From: an uncultured Phycisphaerales bacterium
GTDB taxonomy: Bacteria > Planctomycetota > Phycisphaerae > Sedimentisphaerales > Anaerobacaceae
DNA: 61,879 nt
Direction of reading: 5' to 3'
NCBI GenBank assembly: GCA_937927975.1
Contig: CALEZT010000282.1
Location: 1-61,879, forward strand
In this document: positions 43,919 through 53,221 of the stretch, piece by piece
How the letters are laid out: each line of letters opens with the position of its first letter
Position numbering within the stretch: position 1 is the first letter of the stretch
Made by a program: the position numbers and the translations under genes
The notes under the pieces: model-generated
What the model was told of the DNA's origin: nothing
Databases searched by the model: none
What the model saw: the letters and a program-made list of their open reading frames with translations, nothing else

Positions 43919-46771
43919 CTACTGGCCTGCAGATCGTCCGTACCCGATGTCGTCGATGAAGATGATCCCGCTGCCGCGGGGGGCCGACACCGTCTTGTCC
44001 CCCACGCCGATCACGATCGACTTGACGGCATTCATCTTCACGCCTGCCAAGGTAAACTCGCTCAAGGGGATCTTCCACTGTTGCCACGCTGTCCTGACCG
44101 TGGCAACTGGGTCCGGATGTTGCAAGACCTTTGCCTTGCCCGAAGTGTCTTTGGCCGAGAGATAGAGGCCCTCCATCGAGTTACCCACGGGTTGTTCGAC
44201 CCCGATCTCTGCGATCTGCCAGGAGCCGGTCACATTGCCGGTGGTCGAGACGTTTGAGAACTCTGCCGCTGTTGTTACCGTCGTATTGTGGCTGGTCAAC
44301 GCCAGACCGATCAGGATCGGACCGGTCATCGTGATCGTCTGGGCGGCGCCCAACTGGGTCCAGGTGGCGCCGTCCGGAGAGATGAAGCCCGAGAAGGCAT
44401 CGCCCGTCCGTTCGATCTTGACCCAGTAGGGGACGCTCACGACCGGACCGGTGTTGTCGTTATTCGTCGAAATGCCGTTGGCTGTAAGCCGCTGTTGGAA
44501 GCTGGCGCCATTGCCGCCGCTGACGGTGACGGACATGAAAGCATGGGTAGAGCCCGGCTCGATGCTCTGGCGGATCATCACGCCGGCCTTGGCCCACGCG
44601 TCGCTGTTGCCGAGGCTTTCGATCCGGGCCACGATCGTGCCGTTGCCGGTGAGGGTCTTGTAGGCGTAGCGGAACTCGTCGCCGTAGTTCCAGATGTCGG
44701 CGCCGATGGCGTTCATGAGGATGTTGCCGTTGGTCAGTTCAGCAAAGCTCGGGGCCTGCCCGCGGAACCACACGACGAGACTGTCGGCCCCGTTGGCGGT
44801 CCAGTTCTGGGCCGAATCGAAAGCCAGTTCAGCTTCGGAGACAAACGGGGAGATCGAGTTGTCATAGGTCAGCGGCATGGCCTGCTTGCCGGTGCGGACG
44901 ATCTTCTTCTCGGCGAACGGGGCCTGCATATAGCCGACGGTCGAACCGCTCTTGCCGTCAGTGACGCCGTCGATCCAGGACTCATATATGCGGCTGCCCT
45001 CGTCGTCGGTATAGCCCTCGAAGTCGTCGATCGCCGCATACTGCTGGGTGGTAAAGTCCCAAACCGGACCTGCATACGGACCCTCCCCGCCGAGTTCGTC
45101 AACCTTCCAGAAATACTTGGTGCCGAACGTCAGAGCAGGCGGCGTGAAGACGTGATCGGCCACGGTGCTGGAGGCAGCCGTGCCGGCAGCCACCGCGTCG
45201 CCATCGGTTCCGAAAAACACCTTGTGCGACGTGGCTTCGCGGCCGGGCCGCCAGTTCATGGAAGCGGTGAGAGGAACATCCGTCGCAGCATTGGCTGGTT
45301 GCGGCTCGCGGGCTTGGACAGGCACGTAGAAGAACCGCACTTCACTCAGACTTACCTGCTGGGCCACTCCGCCCCAGTTGCTGTTGATGGTCAGTTTGAC
45401 GAATTTGGCCTCCACGCCGCCGAAATCGACGACGGTGTTGGCTGCATAAGTCGGCGTGGCGGACGCCCGGGCAAACTCATGTGTCCCGTCAAGGGCAGCC
45501 CAAACAGCGCCGTCGGTGGAGTATTCGACGGCCACGTCCTTGGCGCCGAAACCGACGAACGCCTCCACGATCTGGTTGGCGTTCCAAACCCACAATTCGT
45601 CGAGCTTGTAGACCTGATCGAACTGGTACTGGATCCAGTGGGGCTTGGCGTTGCCGCTCATCCACATCTGCGTCAGTTCGACCGAATGCTGATCGGCGGA
45701 ATTGAGCCCGGAACCGTTGACCGTGTTCTCCGCGATTGTGTCGGCCCGGCTGCTGCTGGAGGCAGTGGCTGTCACGTTCTTGATCGGGTAGGCGAATGGT
45801 TCCGTGGTGAAGTTCCACACCCTTCCCTTGTGGATCGTTCCATTCTGCTCGACTTCGTCGATCCGCCAGTAATAGGTTCGTCCGAATGCCAGAGGGTTGG
45901 CGGATTCGAAAGAAGCGGCCATCCGGTCTTGCCCAGCCAGTACACCCTGGGGTGCGGTCCTGCTGGCGGTGTTGACGTCATCAAAACTCATTCCCAGGTA
46001 TATATCATGTGTGACAGCCGACGTTCCCGGCGTCCAGGAGAGGGCGGTGTCGCGTGGCACGTCCGTTGCCGCTATCTCCGGAAACGGATCCACGGCCTCA
46101 CTATCCGGCCGGCTGCCCCGGACATCTCCGGTGATAGTCACGTTGTCAAATTCCGTCTCACAAAGGACACCTGTTTCGTGCGATGTGACGGCCAGACCCA
46201 CATAGACGGGTTCGATCATCGCCACGGTCTGAGGCGCCCCTTGGGGAGTCCAGGAGATGCCGTCGGCGGAGGTGTACCCCGTACACACGTTCCCCTGGCG
46301 ATCCAGGCGAACCCAGTAGGGCAGCGTCATCGTTCCGCCGGTGGTATAGCCGGTGCTGCCGCCGGAGGTCGCGCGCCACTGCAGGCACCAGGCGTGTCCA
46401 CCGGTAGGTGTCATTTCGATCATCACGTTTGTGGACCCCGCCGTGAGTTCCTGGCGGATCATGACCCCTGCCTTACGCCATTCGTTGGTGCCGGGGCCAT
46501 CGATTCGTACGACCCTCGCCCGGATGGAGCCGTCGCCTGTGAGTTGTTGGAAGACATAATGGAATCCGTCGGATGTCCCATAGATATCCGGCCCACCCCC
46601 TTTGACCACAACGGCTCCAAGGTTTTCCGTCGCGCTGCCGACGTCCGGGCCGAAACTGTGGTTCCACCATTTCCCTGGACCACTCCAGTCTGTCGGGGGT
46701 TGAGCGCATAGCATCTGGCCCGCGAAAAGCAGGAAGAAGAACGAAACCGCGATTATCTTCTGAGTACTCAT
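43919..46771 (-). CDS. Large secreted protein with DUF1349-like, Ig-like and F5-8C domains
   Basis: A 950-residue protein. GGAGG lies 6 bases before the ATG at 46771, followed by a signal peptide (IIAVSFFFLLFAGQMLCA). Residues ~30-215 are a DUF1349/concanavalin-like domain (YVFQQLTGDGSIRARV, WRKAGVMIRQEL). Ig-like (DVPRDTALSWTPG, HDIYLGMSFDDVN), F5/8C (ENTVNGSGL, DELWVWNANQ) and second Ig-like modules match the proteins at 20533 and 22959. The C-terminal DDFEGYTDDEGSRIYESW domain is interrupted after LVVWFRGQ by a second DUF1349-like copy (YAYKTLTGNGTIVARI, AWAKAGVMIRQS) and then resumes (YLSAKDTSGKAKV ... IIFIDDIGYG). Probably extracellular glycan binding. The pseudopilin gene lies just upstream on the same strand. 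Confidence 0.82.
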   Translation of the reverse strand: MSTQKIIAVSFFFLLFAGQMLCAQPPTDWSGPGKWWNHSFGPDVGSATENLGAVVVKGGGPDIYGTSDGFHYVFQQLTGDGSIRARVVRIDGPGTNEWRKAGVMIRQELTAGSTNVMIEMTPTGGHAWCLQWRATSGGSTGYTTGGTMTLPYWVRLDRQGNVCTGYTSADGISWTPQGAPQTVAMIEPVYVGLAVTSHETGVLCETEFDNVTITGDVRGSRPDSEAVDPFPEIAATDVPRDTALSWTPGTSAVTHDIYLGMSFDDVNTASRTAPQGVLAGQDRMAASFESANPLAFGRTYYWRIDEVEQNGTIHKGRVWNFTTEPFAYPIKNVTATASSSSRADTIAENTVNGSGLNSADQHSVELTQMWMSGNAKPHWIQYQFDQVYKLDELWVWNANQIVEAFVGFGAKDVAVEYSTDGAVWAALDGTHEFARASATPTYAANTVVDFGGVEAKFVKLTINSNWGGVAQQVSLSEVRFFYVPVQAREPQPANAATDVPLTASMNWRPGREATSHKVFFGTDGDAVAAGTAASSTVADHVFTPPALTFGTKYFWKVDELGGEGPYAGPVWDFTTQQYAAIDDFEGYTDDEGSRIYESWIDGVTDGKSGSTVGYMQAPFAEKKIVRTGKQAMPLTYDNSISPFVSEAELAFDSAQNWTANGADSLVVWFRGQAPSFAELTNGNILMNAIGADIWNYGDEFRYAYKTLTGNGTIVARIESLGNSDAWAKAGVMIRQSIEPGSTHAFMSVTVSGGNGASFQQRLTANGISTNNDNTGPVVSVPYWVKIERTGDAFSGFISPDGATWTQLGAAQTITMTGPILIGLALTSHNTTVTTAAEFSNVSTTGNVTGSWQIAEIGVEQPVGNSMEGLYLSAKDTSGKAKVLQHPDPVATVRTAWQQWKIPLSEFTLAGVKMNAVKSIVIGVGDKTVSAPRGSGIIFIDDIGYGRSAGQ

Positions 46772-46852
46772 ACCGGTCCTCCACAAGAAAGACGTTCCAC
46801 CTTAAGTCCACTATTCCTGAGCTGCACGCGTAGGATCATCTGTATTTCCGGC

Positions 46853-47680
46853 TCAACGTATACGTTTGCTCATATCCACATAGCCCATTTGCATGAATGC
46901 GAGATCCTCGCTGTCGGGCAACGGCGTACCGGGGGCAAGTTCACCCGAAGAGACCCTCCATGTGGTCTTGTCCTTCCAGATGTGCAGTTCCGCGTGTCCA
47001 TCGGCGAAGCCCAGGGTGCTTGCCTTCTTGTGCCAGACGGAGATCGGGTCGTGGAATCCGGCGCCGTCCTTGTCGAGGATCCACGAGCCCCAGTTGTGCG
47101 CTCCCTGGCCCTCGTCCTCCTCGATAATGATGTAAACCTCCGAGGGATTTCGCAACTGAGCAATCCGGCGGGCAGGCTTCTGGTCAAAGTACCCCCACCC
47201 GTTGAGTCCATCCTGAATCGCATAGCTGCGCCAGGGGCTCTCCGTGGCGGCGAGCGAAGCCTTGAGCTTGTTCTTCCTCCAACTCTCGTCGGCAACGCAA
47301 TGGAACACCTTCGTGTCGTTCACATACGGGTACAAGGCCCCGGCTCGAATGCCTGCCAGCTCTGTCTCGTGAGCCGATCTCCCTGCGATGAAGCCGGGAT
47401 CCCCGCCCTGGACCCGGCGGTGGACCCAGTTGTCCGCCTCCCAGCGATCGGCCCAGACTTGGGAGCCGACGAGCCGGGAGTCGTTCCCGTCCGCATACAG
47501 GGTCCAGGCAATCGATAGCTGTTTGACGTTGGACGTGCACACGACGCCCTGGGCGTATTGTTTGGCCGCGCTGAGGGACGGCATGACAATCGCCATCAGC
47601 AGGGCGATGATCGCGATCACGACAAGCAACTCGATCAGGGTGAAACCCTCTGAAGAGAAGCATCGACGTACCTGTCCCAT
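46853..47680 (-). CDS. Prepilin-type N-terminal cleavage/methylation (pseudopilin-like) protein
   Basis: A 275-residue protein with GGAGG before the ATG. The prepilin site [20 protein letters not shown] (Gly at ~12, Glu at +5) is followed by the helix IVMPSLSAAKQYAQGVVC. The globular part carries VWHKKASTLGFADGHAELHI, the H-X9-DG signature common in Planctomycetota and Lentisphaerota. It is upstream of and co-oriented with the large F5-8C protein at 43919-46771, repeating the pairing seen at 20533-27056. It may form part of a dedicated export or display system; this is inference. Confidence 0.87.
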   Translation of the reverse strand: MGQVRRCFSSEGFTLIELLVVIAIIALLMAIVMPSLSAAKQYAQGVVCTSNVKQLSIAWTLYADGNDSRLVGSQVWADRWEADNWVHRRVQGGDPGFIAGRSAHETELAGIRAGALYPYVNDTKVFHCVADESWRKNKLKASLAATESPWRSYAIQDGLNGWGYFDQKPARRIAQLRNPSEVYIIIEEDEGQGAHNWGSWILDKDGAGFHDPISVWHKKASTLGFADGHAELHIWKDKTTWRVSSGELAPGTPLPDSEDLAFMQMGYVDMSKRIR

Positions 47681-47982
47681 GATCGTCTCCTCCCAGCCTG
47701 CCCCGGTATGGCGACCCCGTGCCTACCGAGTCGGCGCCGTACAGAGCAACAAGGCTTAGGCTATCCTGATCTTCTTATCGTACACCAGGTTCCGTGTCCT
47801 GTCGTTTCAATTGCCGCAGTGCGGAACTTTGAACATGTTTTGCGTCCATTTCATCCTCGCCTTCGCAGCGGGATACTTCCAAGAAAACGGGATATCCGGT
47901 AGTATGGTGGAACAGGGCTCCTGTTGACCGACCCTGCGGCTCGACAACTCCATGACGGAATTGGAACATTTCGCGGTGTGGC
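47681..47982. other. Divergent intergenic region between the pseudopilin and araC-type genes
   Basis: No gene is seen. Promoters for both directions are expected here, but I find no convincing hexamer pair: TTCCAA-17-TAGTAT on the plus strand (near 47876) is the best, and weak. Confidence 0.35.
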
Positions 47983-49038
47983 ATGAAGACGCAGACTCCT
48001 ATCTATCGGGAGGATGACAAAACCTATCACGCGGACACGTGCCGTCCGCTGGTCGCGGCGGTAGAGGCCGGAAGGGTTCGCATCGAGGCCTTGGGCCGGG
48101 GCTCCTATCCAGGGCGACGACTGCCGGACTCCGCCCTGCCCCAGGTTCGCAGTCTTGCCTACTGGGATGCTCCCGACCGGCAGAACTGGGGATTGGAGTG
48201 GCACCGCAATGAGGGGCTGGAACTGACATACCTGGAGAGCGGCTGCCTGCCGTTCTCGCTGGTCGGTCAGCCGCATCGACTGCGCGCGGGCCAGATGACC
48301 ATCACGCGACCCTGGCAACCGCACCGGGTGGGTGATCCGGAGATCCCGGCCAGCCGGCTCCACTGGCTGATTCTCGACCTGGGCGTTCGGCGGCCCAACC
48401 AGCCCTGGAAATGGCCCGGCTGGATCGTACTGACCAAGCCGGACCTGGATGAATTGACGATGCTGCTGCGGCATAATGAGCAGCCTGTCTGGCCCTCGAC
48501 TCCGGATATCCGCCACTGTTTTCAGCAGATTGGACGGGCAATCGAAATCGACCGGGACGGCAGCAGCATCTCCCGGCTGGCGGCCCACGTCAACGAGTTG
48601 TTCGTGTCCATCCTGGAAATGTTGCGCCACAATGAGATCTCTCTCGATCCGTCTTTGTCCAGCAGTCTGCGGACCGTAGAACTGTTCCTCGCTGAACTGC
48701 GAGACAATCCGGAGCGGTTGGCCCAAGCCTGGACCCTGAGGACCATGGCCGAGCATTGCGGCCTGGCCGAGACGCGATTCCGGCACTACTGCCGCCAACT
48801 GACCAATATGACGCCTGTGCAGTTCCTGGAGCGATATCGGGTGGAGGCGGCGTCCCGGATGCTGGTGGAGAGACCTCAAATGACGATCACGGAGATTGCC
48901 ATGGTCTGCGGCTTTGGGTCGAGCCAGTACTTCGCCACCGTGTTCCGACGGCATCATGGTAGTAGCCCGCGGGCCTTTCGCGAGCGGGGACAGACCCCTG
49001 AGGCATGTTCAAAATCGCGCACTGACGAGATGCGGTAG
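47983..49038 (+). CDS. AraC-family transcriptional regulator
   Basis: A 351-residue protein. The N-terminal ~200 residues fit a cupin-type ligand domain (LELTYLESGCLPFSLVGQPH, LRAGQMTITRPWQPH). Residues ~246-335 are the paired AraC helix-turn-helix: LRTMAEHCGLAETRFRHYCR, then MTITEIAMVCGFGSSQYFAT and FRRHHGSSPRAFR. The ATG at 47983 has only a weak site upstream. It is followed 69 bases later by a co-oriented isomerase and then the GH43/GH106/GH95 genes, so it probably activates that series in response to a monosaccharide such as rhamnose or fucose (inference). Confidence 0.9.
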   Translation: MKTQTPIYREDDKTYHADTCRPLVAAVEAGRVRIEALGRGSYPGRRLPDSALPQVRSLAYWDAPDRQNWGLEWHRNEGLELTYLESGCLPFSLVGQPHRLRAGQMTITRPWQPHRVGDPEIPASRLHWLILDLGVRRPNQPWKWPGWIVLTKPDLDELTMLLRHNEQPVWPSTPDIRHCFQQIGRAIEIDRDGSSISRLAAHVNELFVSILEMLRHNEISLDPSLSSSLRTVELFLAELRDNPERLAQAWTLRTMAEHCGLAETRFRHYCRQLTNMTPVQFLERYRVEAASRMLVERPQMTITEIAMVCGFGSSQYFATVFRRHHGSSPRAFRERGQTPEACSKSRTDEMR

Positions 49039-49107
49039 ATCCGTTTGTCCGGTTGTTGTATCGTCAGAGTCATCCAACACAATATTTGCAGAGAGAAGGA
49101 GTCATCC

Positions 49108-49956
49108 ATGCGTATCGGTTGCTTCGCGCTGGTCGAGCCATTTTGTCCCATGAGTCGGCAGTTCCACGCCATTGCCGAGATGGGTATTCAGTACGCGGAC
49201 CTGACGGACAACCACGAGGGCGGGATGCTGGGCGTGGAGTATGGGTTCGCCGCGTCGGTGAGTTTGGACAGCCATCCGGCGAAGATCCGCGAGATGGCCG
49301 AGGCCGCCGGGGTGACCCTCACGACCTTCTGCGCTCACGCGAATCTTCTTGATCCGCCCAGTCCGGATGTTTACGGCACCCACCAGATCATCAAGGCCAT
49401 CCGCCTGGCGCATCTGCTCGGAATCAAGCACGTGATCACCACCGAGGGCGATCCGAAGACCGAGTTCGGCCATCAGTTGACGACGGAGCAGGCGATCTTC
49501 GCCATCTGCGAGAGGCTCTATGCCCCCATTCGCTGGGCCCAGGAACTGGGCATTGGATTGCTATTGGAGACGCATGGTCGGGTCACGGATTCCGTGGAAG
49601 ACATGGGACGGCTGCTCGACGCGCTCGGGCACGAACAGACGGTGGGGATCTGTCTGGATACGGGCAACAGTTGGCTTGGGGGAGCCGAACCGTTGGATTA
49701 CGTCAAGACCTTCGGGGATCGCATCAAGCACGTCCATTGGAAGGACATGGGATTGGAGTGGGAGCAGAAACGGGGCAGTCTCTTCGGCTGCGGAATGGCG
49801 ACGGTAGCCCTGGGCGACGGCGTGATTGATCTGCCCGCGATTGTCAGGGCCTTGCAGGGGATAGGCTTTGACGAGGCCACGACGCTGGAGATCGCCGGCC
49901 CCGAGAACATTCGGACCTCCGTGGCGAGGCTGAACCAGTGGGCCGCCGCGGGTTGA
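49108..49956 (+). CDS. Sugar phosphate isomerase/epimerase-like TIM-barrel protein
   Basis: A 282-residue protein. The ATG at 49108 follows AAGGAG by 7 bases. Features of the xylose-isomerase-like AP-endonuclease-2 superfamily are the opening MRIGCFALVE, the metal-ligand regions GIGLLLETHGRVTDS and VGICLDTGNSWLGG, IKHVHWKDMG, and the terminal ATTLEIAGPENI. It probably interconverts keto- and aldo-sugars or epimerises them in the cytoplasm. The exact sugar is unknown. Confidence 0.85.
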   Translation: MRIGCFALVEPFCPMSRQFHAIAEMGIQYADLTDNHEGGMLGVEYGFAASVSLDSHPAKIREMAEAAGVTLTTFCAHANLLDPPSPDVYGTHQIIKAIRLAHLLGIKHVITTEGDPKTEFGHQLTTEQAIFAICERLYAPIRWAQELGIGLLLETHGRVTDSVEDMGRLLDALGHEQTVGICLDTGNSWLGGAEPLDYVKTFGDRIKHVHWKDMGLEWEQKRGSLFGCGMATVALGDGVIDLPAIVRALQGIGFDEATTLEIAGPENIRTSVARLNQWAAAG

Positions 49957-50005
49957 CCGCGACTTCGCTCGGTATTTGGATCAGGAAGATATCTGGGGTT
50001 GGGAT

Positions 50006-53000
50006 ATGACAACCGGAGCACGCTTGCTTTGTGGACTGGTGTTCGCGCTATCGTGGAACGCTGTGGCGGCTTGGGGTGGCGTCCCGCCTGCGCGAACGGA
50101 ACCGAAGATGCTGAACGTGCTGTTGTTCAGCGGCAGCAACAACCACGACTGGCGCCAGACGACCCCGGCGCTCGCCAGCATCCTTCGCGAAAGTGGCGCG
50201 TTCACCGTCGATGTCATCGAAGACCCGAGCGTCTGTACGGCGACGATGCTGGGCAGATACGATGTCATCGTGAGCAACTGGACGAATTTCCCCAGCACCG
50301 ATCGGCCCTGGGGCCGGACCGCAGAACAGGCGGTGCTCGAATTCGTCCGATCTGGGAAGGGATTTGTGGTCTTCCACGGGGCGACCGCCTGCTTCCCGGC
50401 CTGGAAGGAGTTCCAGGACCTCATCGGAGCCACCTGGGGGCAGAATACCGGGCACGGACGATATCATCGGTTCGCGGTTTCCGTCGCCGACGCGAACCAC
50501 CCGGTCACCGCGGGCCTGCCCGGTTTCTCTATTGCCGATGAATTGTGGCATCGCATGGACGCCCGCCCCTCGGCCCATGTTCTGTGCCGGGCCTACTCCG
50601 CGGTGGAGAGCGGAGGCTCGGGTCGGGAGGAGCCGGTGGCCTTCACCGTCGAATTCGGCCGGGGCCGGTGTTTCAATCTTGTCCTGGGACACGATGTGGC
50701 GGCGATGGAGCATCCCGCCTGGCGTCTGTTGATGCTCCGCGGCACCCAATGGGCGGCAACCGGAAGGGCGACCATGCATGTGCCCTGCGACATCGGAGCG
50801 ATTCTCGATCGTATTCAGAACTACCGGCGAGGGCAGGGCAGCGGAGTCCTGGAGCCTATCCGGCAACTGGTTCTGCTTTCTGCCGGCTATCCCTTGCTGC
50901 GGGATCAATTGGCAACACACATGAAGGCCCGGCTGAGAAGCGACGCCACGGAGGACTGCAAGGAGTACCTCCTGGAGCAAATATCTCTGATCGGCTTGGG
51001 GTCTGATGCCTCGGCACTGGCGGCCCTTCTTCCGAATGCGCGATTGGGCCATGCGGCTTGTGCCGCCCTGGAGCGAATCCCGGGCGACGAAGCTCTGATT
51101 GCGTTGCGGAGCGCTCTGACATCATTGGAAGGTCCGGCTCTGATTGGAGTCGTCAATTCCCTGGGACAGCGCCGCGACCGCAAGGCAGTGAGTCCACTCG
51201 TATCCCTTTTGCAGACAGAAGATGGGGAACTTCTCGCGGCGATCATTGCCGCCCTGGGCAAGATCGGCGGGCCCGAGGCGGTCGAGGCCATTCGTGTGGC
51301 CGCTTCTCGGGCGGGGGGGCCGGATAGGACTGTCTGCGGAGATGCTCTGCTGCGCTGCGCCGACGGTTCAGCCCGGGAGGGGAATCGGACCCGCGCCGGT
51401 GAGATCTACGAGGCCTTGTTTGCCCGCGGCAACCCTTCCTTGATTCGGCGCGCTGCTCTCATTGGAATGGCCTGCTTTCGGGGCGACGAGGATGCGACAG
51501 GAGAGATTCTGGTGGCGGCACTATCGAGCGATGATTCGCATGTCCGTGCGGCTGCGGTTCACTGCCTCCGTCACATGCACGGCAGGACTGTGTGTCGTCA
51601 TGTCGCGGACCGGCTTCCCTCGTTTGCGGAATCCGTGCAGCCCCAGGTGGTTCTGGCGCTGGCGGAAGCAGGCGACCCTGCCGCATTGCCCGGGATTGCG
51701 AAGTTGCTGCTCAGCAGCAACGCGGACGTTCGTCTGACCGCACTCTCTGCGATCGGCCGCCTGGGAGACGCCTCCGCAGTCCCCATTCTTATCAGGCAGA
51801 TCGAAGATGCAAGTGAACTGGACATGGACGTGATCCGCAGGAGTCTCGCTCAAATGCCCGGAATCGGCCCGGATCACGCTATTCTGGAAGGGCTTGCCGC
51901 GCCGTCTCCGAGGATCAAGCGAGAGCTGGTGGCCGTGCTGATCGAACGGCAGAGCCACGATTCGGTTCCCGTCCTGCTCGACCTTGCTACCGACGGCGAC
52001 ACAACAGTCCGGATCGAAGCCTTCAAGGCGCTCGGGGCGTTGGCCGGCGGCGAGCACATACCGGCCCTGATGGATGCTCTGAAGGCCACCAATGAAGCCC
52101 GCGAGCGCCGGGCGATCGAAGACGCCATTGTTGCCGTCTCGCGACGAATCGAGAGCAGCCGGCCGGTAACCGAGTGGATATCCCGAGACATGCGGGATGC
52201 CGGGGCTCCCGTGAGGGCGTCTTTGTTGCGCGTCCTTGGTCGATTGGGCGGGACGCATTCGCTGGAAATCGTGCGAGATTTGCTGAAAGACCCGGATCCA
52301 ACTGTGCGTGAAACGGCGGTGCGAGTCCTTGGCGCCTGGCCGGATGCAGGGGCGCTTGCCGAACTGTTGGCTGTCGCCCGTGAGCCCGAGAGTCCGAATG
52401 TGAAAATCCTGGCCCTGCGTGGTTTTGCCGATCTATTCCGCGGGGCACAGGAGTCGACCTTGCCGCAGTGGGAGTCGATGGCTGCGGAGGCTCTGTCGCT
52501 GGCGGATCGAGCTGAGGAACGCAGGTTGCTGTTGTCTGCCTTTGCGGGAAAGCCTTCGAAGGAGAGCCTTGCGATAGCCATGTCTCTGCTCGGTGACGCG
52601 GAGTTGAAGGCGGAGGCGGCACTGGCTTCCTTGGGCATTTTGGAAGCGGTCGGCGGCCAGTGGCCGGAGCGGGCTCGATCCACACTGACGCAGATCCTCG
52701 AGGCAGTTCCCGTTCGCGAGGTGACCGAACGGGCCGAAGCCCTGCGAGTGAAATGGAGTCGTCCCGCCAACCTGGCGCCCCGCGGCATCGCGAGCAGTCC
52801 GGACGATCTGGAAAAGGATGGGGCCGCCGGCGGCGACCAGGCGGGCATCGACGGCGATCCGGCAACCTACTGGGACGAGGTGGACGGAAAACCGCTCTAC
52901 CGGTATCGGGTGACCTTTGCCGAAGAGGTTCGAATCTCGGGGCTCAGCATCATGGGGTATCAGCACCACAACTATGCGCCCAAGGACTTCGATATTCTTT

Positions 53001-53167
53001 GTGACCGGAAGCTGATCAAGTCGGTGCGCGAAGCCGCCTACAGAGACAATGTGCTGGTGGTGGCTTTTCCGACAACCTCGTGTCGAACGGTGGAGCTGGA
53101 GATCACAGGACGCTATGGGCCCAGCCCTGCCATCCGCGAGCTTGAGATCTACGCCGCAATCGAATGA
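50006..53167 (+). CDS. ThuA-like domain + HEAT repeats + F5-8C-like protein
   Basis: A 1053-residue protein. I chose the ATG at 50006 because the signal peptide (LLCGLVFALSWNAVAAWG) follows directly; a TTG at 49976 is the alternative. Residues ~34-253 are ThuA (LNVLLFSGSNNHDWRQTTPA, YDVIVSNWTNFP, GKGFVVFHGATACFPAW, LVLGHDVAAMEHPAW). Residues ~270-915 are a long array of HEAT/PBS-type helical repeats (AVSPLVSLLQTEDGELLAAI, SRIDAV-like turns such as SDDSHVRAAAVHCLRHMHGR). Residues ~920-1053 form an F5/8C-like jelly roll (GIDGDPATYWDEVDGKPLYR). Possibly a periplasmic sugar-processing scaffold, co-transcribed with the Gfo/Idh/MocA gene that follows. Confidence 0.85.
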   Translation: MTTGARLLCGLVFALSWNAVAAWGGVPPARTEPKMLNVLLFSGSNNHDWRQTTPALASILRESGAFTVDVIEDPSVCTATMLGRYDVIVSNWTNFPSTDRPWGRTAEQAVLEFVRSGKGFVVFHGATACFPAWKEFQDLIGATWGQNTGHGRYHRFAVSVADANHPVTAGLPGFSIADELWHRMDARPSAHVLCRAYSAVESGGSGREEPVAFTVEFGRGRCFNLVLGHDVAAMEHPAWRLLMLRGTQWAATGRATMHVPCDIGAILDRIQNYRRGQGSGVLEPIRQLVLLSAGYPLLRDQLATHMKARLRSDATEDCKEYLLEQISLIGLGSDASALAALLPNARLGHAACAALERIPGDEALIALRSALTSLEGPALIGVVNSLGQRRDRKAVSPLVSLLQTEDGELLAAIIAALGKIGGPEAVEAIRVAASRAGGPDRTVCGDALLRCADGSAREGNRTRAGEIYEALFARGNPSLIRRAALIGMACFRGDEDATGEILVAALSSDDSHVRAAAVHCLRHMHGRTVCRHVADRLPSFAESVQPQVVLALAEAGDPAALPGIAKLLLSSNADVRLTALSAIGRLGDASAVPILIRQIEDASELDMDVIRRSLAQMPGIGPDHAILEGLAAPSPRIKRELVAVLIERQSHDSVPVLLDLATDGDTTVRIEAFKALGALAGGEHIPALMDALKATNEARERRAIEDAIVAVSRRIESSRPVTEWISRDMRDAGAPVRASLLRVLGRLGGTHSLEIVRDLLKDPDPTVRETAVRVLGAWPDAGALAELLAVAREPESPNVKILALRGFADLFRGAQESTLPQWESMAAEALSLADRAEERRLLLSAFAGKPSKESLAIAMSLLGDAELKAEAALASLGILEAVGGQWPERARSTLTQILEAVPVREVTERAEALRVKWSRPANLAPRGIASSPDDLEKDGAAGGDQAGIDGDPATYWDEVDGKPLYRYRVTFAEEVRISGLSIMGYQHHNYAPKDFDILCDRKLIKSVREAAYRDNVLVVAFPTTSCRTVELEITGRYGPSPAIRELEIYAAIE

Positions 53168-53221
53168 GGTCAGTTGCTCTGCCTGCAGCATGTGCGACGA
53201 GAATGAAGGAGGTTCTAACCC

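Noticed and set aside
44288..46711. Long open frame on the plus strand (807 codons)
   Set aside because: Antisense to the F5-8C giant, which has a signal peptide, a ribosome site and paralogues in the window.
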